From NCBI GenBank assembly GCA_945875135.1, contig CAMCJO010000097.1:1-7560 (forward strand): a stretch of DNA of 7,560 nt. Reading direction: 5' to 3'. The first letter of the stretch is position 1. Each line of letters opens with the position of its first letter. Below are positions 4,317 through 7,560 of this stretch, one piece after another. The notes under the pieces are model-generated. The model ran no database searches. It saw only the letters and a list, made by a program, of their open reading frames with translations, and had not been told where the DNA came from. The stretch comes from an uncultured Porphyromonas sp. GTDB lineage: Bacteria > Bacteroidota > Bacteroidia > Bacteroidales > Porphyromonadaceae. Both the position numbers and the translations under genes were made by a program.

Positions 4317-7300
4317 ATGTCCCTCCTCGATCTCTGGCACGATCACCCACGCATCGTAGAGCTTCGTCAAGCCCTACAGCAGGATCATTGTGTAGAGCTC
4401 GAGGGGGTGACCGCTTCGGCACCAGCCTTTATTCTCGCCACCTTGGCGCGTGAGCACCCTTATCTGGTGATTGCCGAGGATGCCGACAGCGCGGGCTATA
4501 TGCTGGGCGACCTAGAGGCCCTAGGGGTCAAAGCTTACTACTACCCCTCAGCCTTCAATAGACATATTAAATATGGTCAGCGAGAGCCAGCGCAGGAGGT
4601 GCTGCGTGCCGAATTGCTCGCCTGCCTCGCTGCGGGCGATACACCGCTGATCGTCTCCTACCCCGAAGCTCTTGCCGAGGCGATACCCTCCCAGCAGGAG
4701 GTGGCGCAGAGCTGCTTCACACTCAGCGTGGGCGATGTAATCAGCCGTGACACGCTGCGAGAGCGACTACTCGAGGAGGGCTTCGAAGAGGTGGACTACG
4801 TTTACAGCCCTGGACAAGTGGTCTACCGAGGTAGTCTCGTGGACATCTTCTCTTATGGCAGCACCTATCCCTATCGCATTGACTTCTTTGACGATGAGAT
4901 CGATAGCATACGACGCTTTGACATTGAGAGTCAGCTCTCTGTGGATCAGTGCGAGCGTGCCGAGATAGCCCCCGCACTACAGGTCAAGGGTGGTGCCTCT
5001 AGCGGGGAGACCTCACTCTTGTCGCTCCTATCCTCTAATTATCAGCTCTGGATCAGTCGCTACGAGTCGCTCGCTGAGCAGTGGAGAGCACTCTACGATG
5101 CGGAGCTGGCGGTGGAGTACGAAGGGGCTTTTGCCACGCAGGAGGAGATGCGCGAACTATTACTTCCTCCAGACAAACTCTCAGCTGAGGTGTCGCAACG
5201 CACGAAGATTTTAGGCACCCCGACGAAGGGGCTGTCGATCGTTGACCAGCGGATCACCTTTGCGACCAAGCCACAGCTACTGATCCATCGACACTTTGAC
5301 CTATTGGTCGAGGAGCTGCAAGTGCGCAAGCGGGGCTTCTTCAAGAGTTTCTTTCTCTCCGAGTCGTCGGCACAGGCGCAGCGTCTCAAGGAGATACTCA
5401 TCGAGCGCGAGGCCGAGGAGCTACTCCCCGAGTGGGTGCCACTAGTCGTCCACGAGGGCTTTGAGGACAAGGACTTGGATGTCTTGCTCCTGACCGATCA
5501 TCAGGTCTTCGACCGCTACCACCACTACCAGCTCAAGAGCGATCGCATACGCAATGCCGATGCGGCGATCTCGCTCAAGGAGCTACACGCTATCTCGCCT
5601 GGCGACTACATCGTCCACAGCGACCACGGCGTGGGACAGTTTGACGGGCTCCTCACCACGGAGGTAGACGGCAAGCCGCGTGAGGTGGTCAAGCTGGTCT
5701 ACCAAAACAAAGATGTGCTGCTCGTGAGCATCCACAGCCTGCACAAGCTCTCGAAGTACCAGGCGCAAGAGGAGGGCTCGCCACAGCTCAGCAAACTAGG
5801 CACGGGAGCCTGGACAAAGCTCAAGGAGCGTGCGAAGACCAAGATCAAGTCGATCGCTCGTGATCTCATTGCGCTCTATGCAGCGCGCAAAGAGCAGCCG
5901 GGCTTTGCCTTTTCGCCCGATAGTTACCTGCAGCACGAGATGGAAGCTTCCTTTGCCTATGAGGAGACGCCAGACCAACTGAAAGCGATCGAGCAGATCA
6001 AGGCGGACATGGAGAGTAACCGCCCGATGGATCGATTGGTCTGCGGTGACGTGGGCTTTGGCAAGACCGAGGTGGCGATACGAGCTGCCTTCAAGGCGGT
6101 CGCCGACAGCAAGCAGGTGGCAGTCTTGGTGCCGACGACGATCCTCGCTTACCAGCATTACCAGACCTTTAGCCAGCGACTCGAGGGGTTGCCCTGCCGT
6201 ATCGAGTACCTTTCAAGGGCTAAGAGCGACAAGCAGTCGAAGGCTATCCTAGCAGATCTAGCGGAAGGGCGGGTAGACATATTAATAGGTACGCACCGAC
6301 TGCTGAGCAAAGGGGTCACCTTCAAGTCGCTCGGACTGCTCATCATAGACGAGGAGCAGAAGTTTGGCGTCAAAGCTAAAGAGCAGCTTCGCAAGCTTCA
6401 GGTCAACGTAGATACGCTCACGCTCTCGGCGACACCGATACCTCGCACGCTGCAGTTCTCCCTGATGGGTGCTCGCGACCTCTCCAACATCAATACGCCT
6501 CCGCGCAATCGTCAGCCGGTCACGACACGCCTCATTCGCTGGTCGCAGGAGACCATCGCTGATGCGATCGGTTACGAGCTAGCACGCCACGGACAGGTTT
6601 TCTTCATCCACAATCGCATCGAGTCGATCCACGGCGTGGCGGGACAGATCGAGGAGTGCGTCCCCGGCATCCGCATAGCGATTGCTCACGGGCGCTTGAC
6701 CCCGAGCGAGACGGAGCAGATACTCCTAGACTTTGCCGAGCGCAAGTACGACCTGCTCCTAGCCACGACGATCATCGAGAATGGTATCGACATGCCCAAT
6801 GTCAATACGATCCTCATCAACTCCGCTCATCGCTACGGACTGAGCGACCTGCACCAGCTCCGCGGACGTGTGGGGCGTGGTAGCCAGCGGGCTTACTGCT
6901 ACCTGATCACTCCTCCCCTAGGCACCCTCACAGAGGCTGCCGCACGGCGCGTCAAGGCGATCGAGAGCTTCTCCGACCTCGGCAGCGGTATGCGTATCGC
7001 TCTGCAGGATCTGGACATACGAGGTGCTGGCAACATATTAGGTACCGAGCAAAGCGGCTTCATTGCGGACCTAGGCTTCGAGACTTACCGCAAAGTCTTT
7101 GAGGAGGCAGTTCGAGAGGTCAAGCAAGAGGACTTTGCTACACTCTTTGCCGCTCAGACGGAGCAGCAGGCGGAGCTGGGCAATGCGCTCACCGACACCA
7201 CGATCGATACCGACCTCGACCTCTCCCTACCCCACGAATACATACCGCAAGACAGCGAGCGCATCTTGCTCTACCGTGAGCTGGACGAGCTGGAGAGCGA

Positions 7301-7560
7301 CCGCGAACTAAAAGACTTCGCCGATCGCCTACGAGACCGCTTTGGCGCACTACCACCGCAGACACGGGGGCTTCTCATGGTACCCCGTCTGCGACGGCTG
7401 GCCAGCCACCTCGGTATCGTCAAGGTGTCGCTACGTCGTGAGCAGATGATCCTCTTCCTCCCGCCCAGTGGCTCAGCATACTATCAGAGCAAAGCCTTCG
7501 ATATCCTCCTCAAGAGCGTGGCTAGCTACGGCAAAGCGTGCGAAGTGCGCGAGACCCGTG
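4317..7560 (+). CDS. mfd: transcription-repair coupling factor Mfd, 3' end cut by the window
   Basis: Mfd is an ATP-driven DNA translocase that pushes stalled RNA polymerase off damaged template and recruits UvrA. The frame is open for 1081 codons to the window edge; family lengths near 1,100-1,150 suggest only the last few dozen residues are missing. Domains in order: a UvrB-like N-terminal module (about 1-350) including '[14 protein letters not shown]' and '[17 protein letters not shown]'; a CarD-like RNA-polymerase-interaction domain starting near [12 protein letters not shown] (429-440); then RecG-like translocase lobes with Walker [10 protein letters not shown] (577-585, K583), DEEQ (678-681), [10 protein letters not shown] (703-712), TTIIENGID (817-825) and arginine-finger motif RGRVGRG (849-855). 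The TRG-type segment has DLDIRGAGN (898-906), and the C-terminal UvrA-masking domain begins near 968. No frameshift or missing motif was seen. The ATG at 4317, 10 bases after folD, is the first ATG of the frame; no strong Shine-Dalgarno is visible. Confidence 0.97.
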   Translation, partial: MSLLDLWHDHPRIVELRQALQQDHCVELEGVTASAPAFILATLAREHPYLVIAEDADSAGYMLGDLEALGVKAYYYPSAFNRHIKYGQREPAQEVLRAELLACLAAGDTPLIVSYPEALAEAIPSQQEVAQSCFTLSVGDVISRDTLRERLLEEGFEEVDYVYSPGQVVYRGSLVDIFSYGSTYPYRIDFFDDEIDSIRRFDIESQLSVDQCERAEIAPALQVKGGASSGETSLLSLLSSNYQLWISRYESLAEQWRALYDAELAVEYEGAFATQEEMRELLLPPDKLSAEVSQRTKILGTPTKGLSIVDQRITFATKPQLLIHRHFDLLVEELQVRKRGFFKSFFLSESSAQAQRLKEILIEREAEELLPEWVPLVVHEGFEDKDLDVLLLTDHQVFDRYHHYQLKSDRIRNADAAISLKELHAISPGDYIVHSDHGVGQFDGLLTTEVDGKPREVVKLVYQNKDVLLVSIHSLHKLSKYQAQEEGSPQLSKLGTGAWTKLKERAKTKIKSIARDLIALYAARKEQPGFAFSPDSYLQHEMEASFAYEETPDQLKAIEQIKADMESNRPMDRLVCGDVGFGKTEVAIRAAFKAVADSKQVAVLVPTTILAYQHYQTFSQRLEGLPCRIEYLSRAKSDKQSKAILADLAEGRVDILIGTHRLLSKGVTFKSLGLLIIDEEQKFGVKAKEQLRKLQVNVDTLTLSATPIPRTLQFSLMGARDLSNINTPPRNRQPVTTRLIRWSQETIADAIGYELARHGQVFFIHNRIESIHGVAGQIEECVPGIRIAIAHGRLTPSETEQILLDFAERKYDLLLATTIIENGIDMPNVNTILINSAHRYGLSDLHQLRGRVGRGSQRAYCYLITPPLGTLTEAAARRVKAIESFSDLGSGMRIALQDLDIRGAGNILGTEQSGFIADLGFETYRKVFEEAVREVKQEDFATLFAAQTEQQAELGNALTDTTIDTDLDLSLPHEYIPQDSERILLYRELDELESDRELKDFADRLRDRFGALPPQTRGLLMVPRLRRLASHLGIVKVSLRREQMILFLPPSGSAYYQSKAFDILLKSVASYGKACEVRETR

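Noticed and set aside
4741..6883. Several 60-125-codon open frames on both strands within mfd
   Set aside because: They are out-of-frame shadows of a continuous, motif-complete Mfd frame and are rich in Arg/Ser, as expected for antisense or shifted reading of GC-rich genes.

Overview
The window looks like a Bacteroidota chromosome, most likely Porphyromonas or a close relative. Two intergenic regions carry the Bacteroidota -7 promoter form TAnnTTTG (both TATCTTTG), Shine-Dalgarno signals are weak or absent, and the core genes use a GC-leaning code (33 of 60 bases G+C in two lines I counted). The genus is inferred from overall character, not from a marker gene.

Layout, left to right. Positions 1-2205 (+) hold the end of an iron/heme/cobalamin-type ABC importer operon: the 3' end of a substrate-binding protein, a complete FecCD-family permease, and a complete ATPase whose start overlaps the permease stop by 4 bases. 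Together they would move a metal chelate or corrinoid across the inner membrane. The substrate cannot be read from the sequence, and the operon promoter lies outside the window.

Positions 2229-2880 (-) hold a two-gene cassette convergent with the transporter: a DUF4160 protein followed, with a 14-base overlap, by a DUF2442 protein carrying a C-terminal helix-turn-helix. Its promoter at 2901-2931 has a perfect 8+8-base palindrome in the spacer between the -33 and -7 elements. This is what an autorepressed toxin-antitoxin-like operon would look like, and the cassette is AT-richer than its surroundings.

Positions 2881-3412 contain no gene. In order they hold the cassette promoter and palindrome; about 115 bases with nothing recognisable (2932-3046); a long imperfect hairpin (3047-3088); a tandem array of eight 22-base units plus a partial ninth, in two alternating types (3084-3265); and a single promoter for the rightward genes (-7 box 3309-3316) with a leader of about 90 bases. 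The array lies upstream of both divergent promoters, so it probably acts as DNA rather than as part of either transcript.

Positions 3413-7560 (+) hold folD (one-carbon folate metabolism, complete) and, 10 bases later, mfd (transcription-repair coupling factor), which runs off the right edge after 1081 codons. The spacing suggests co-transcription.

The most interesting parts are the alternating 22-base dyad array and the DUF4160/DUF2442-HTH cassette with its built-in operator.
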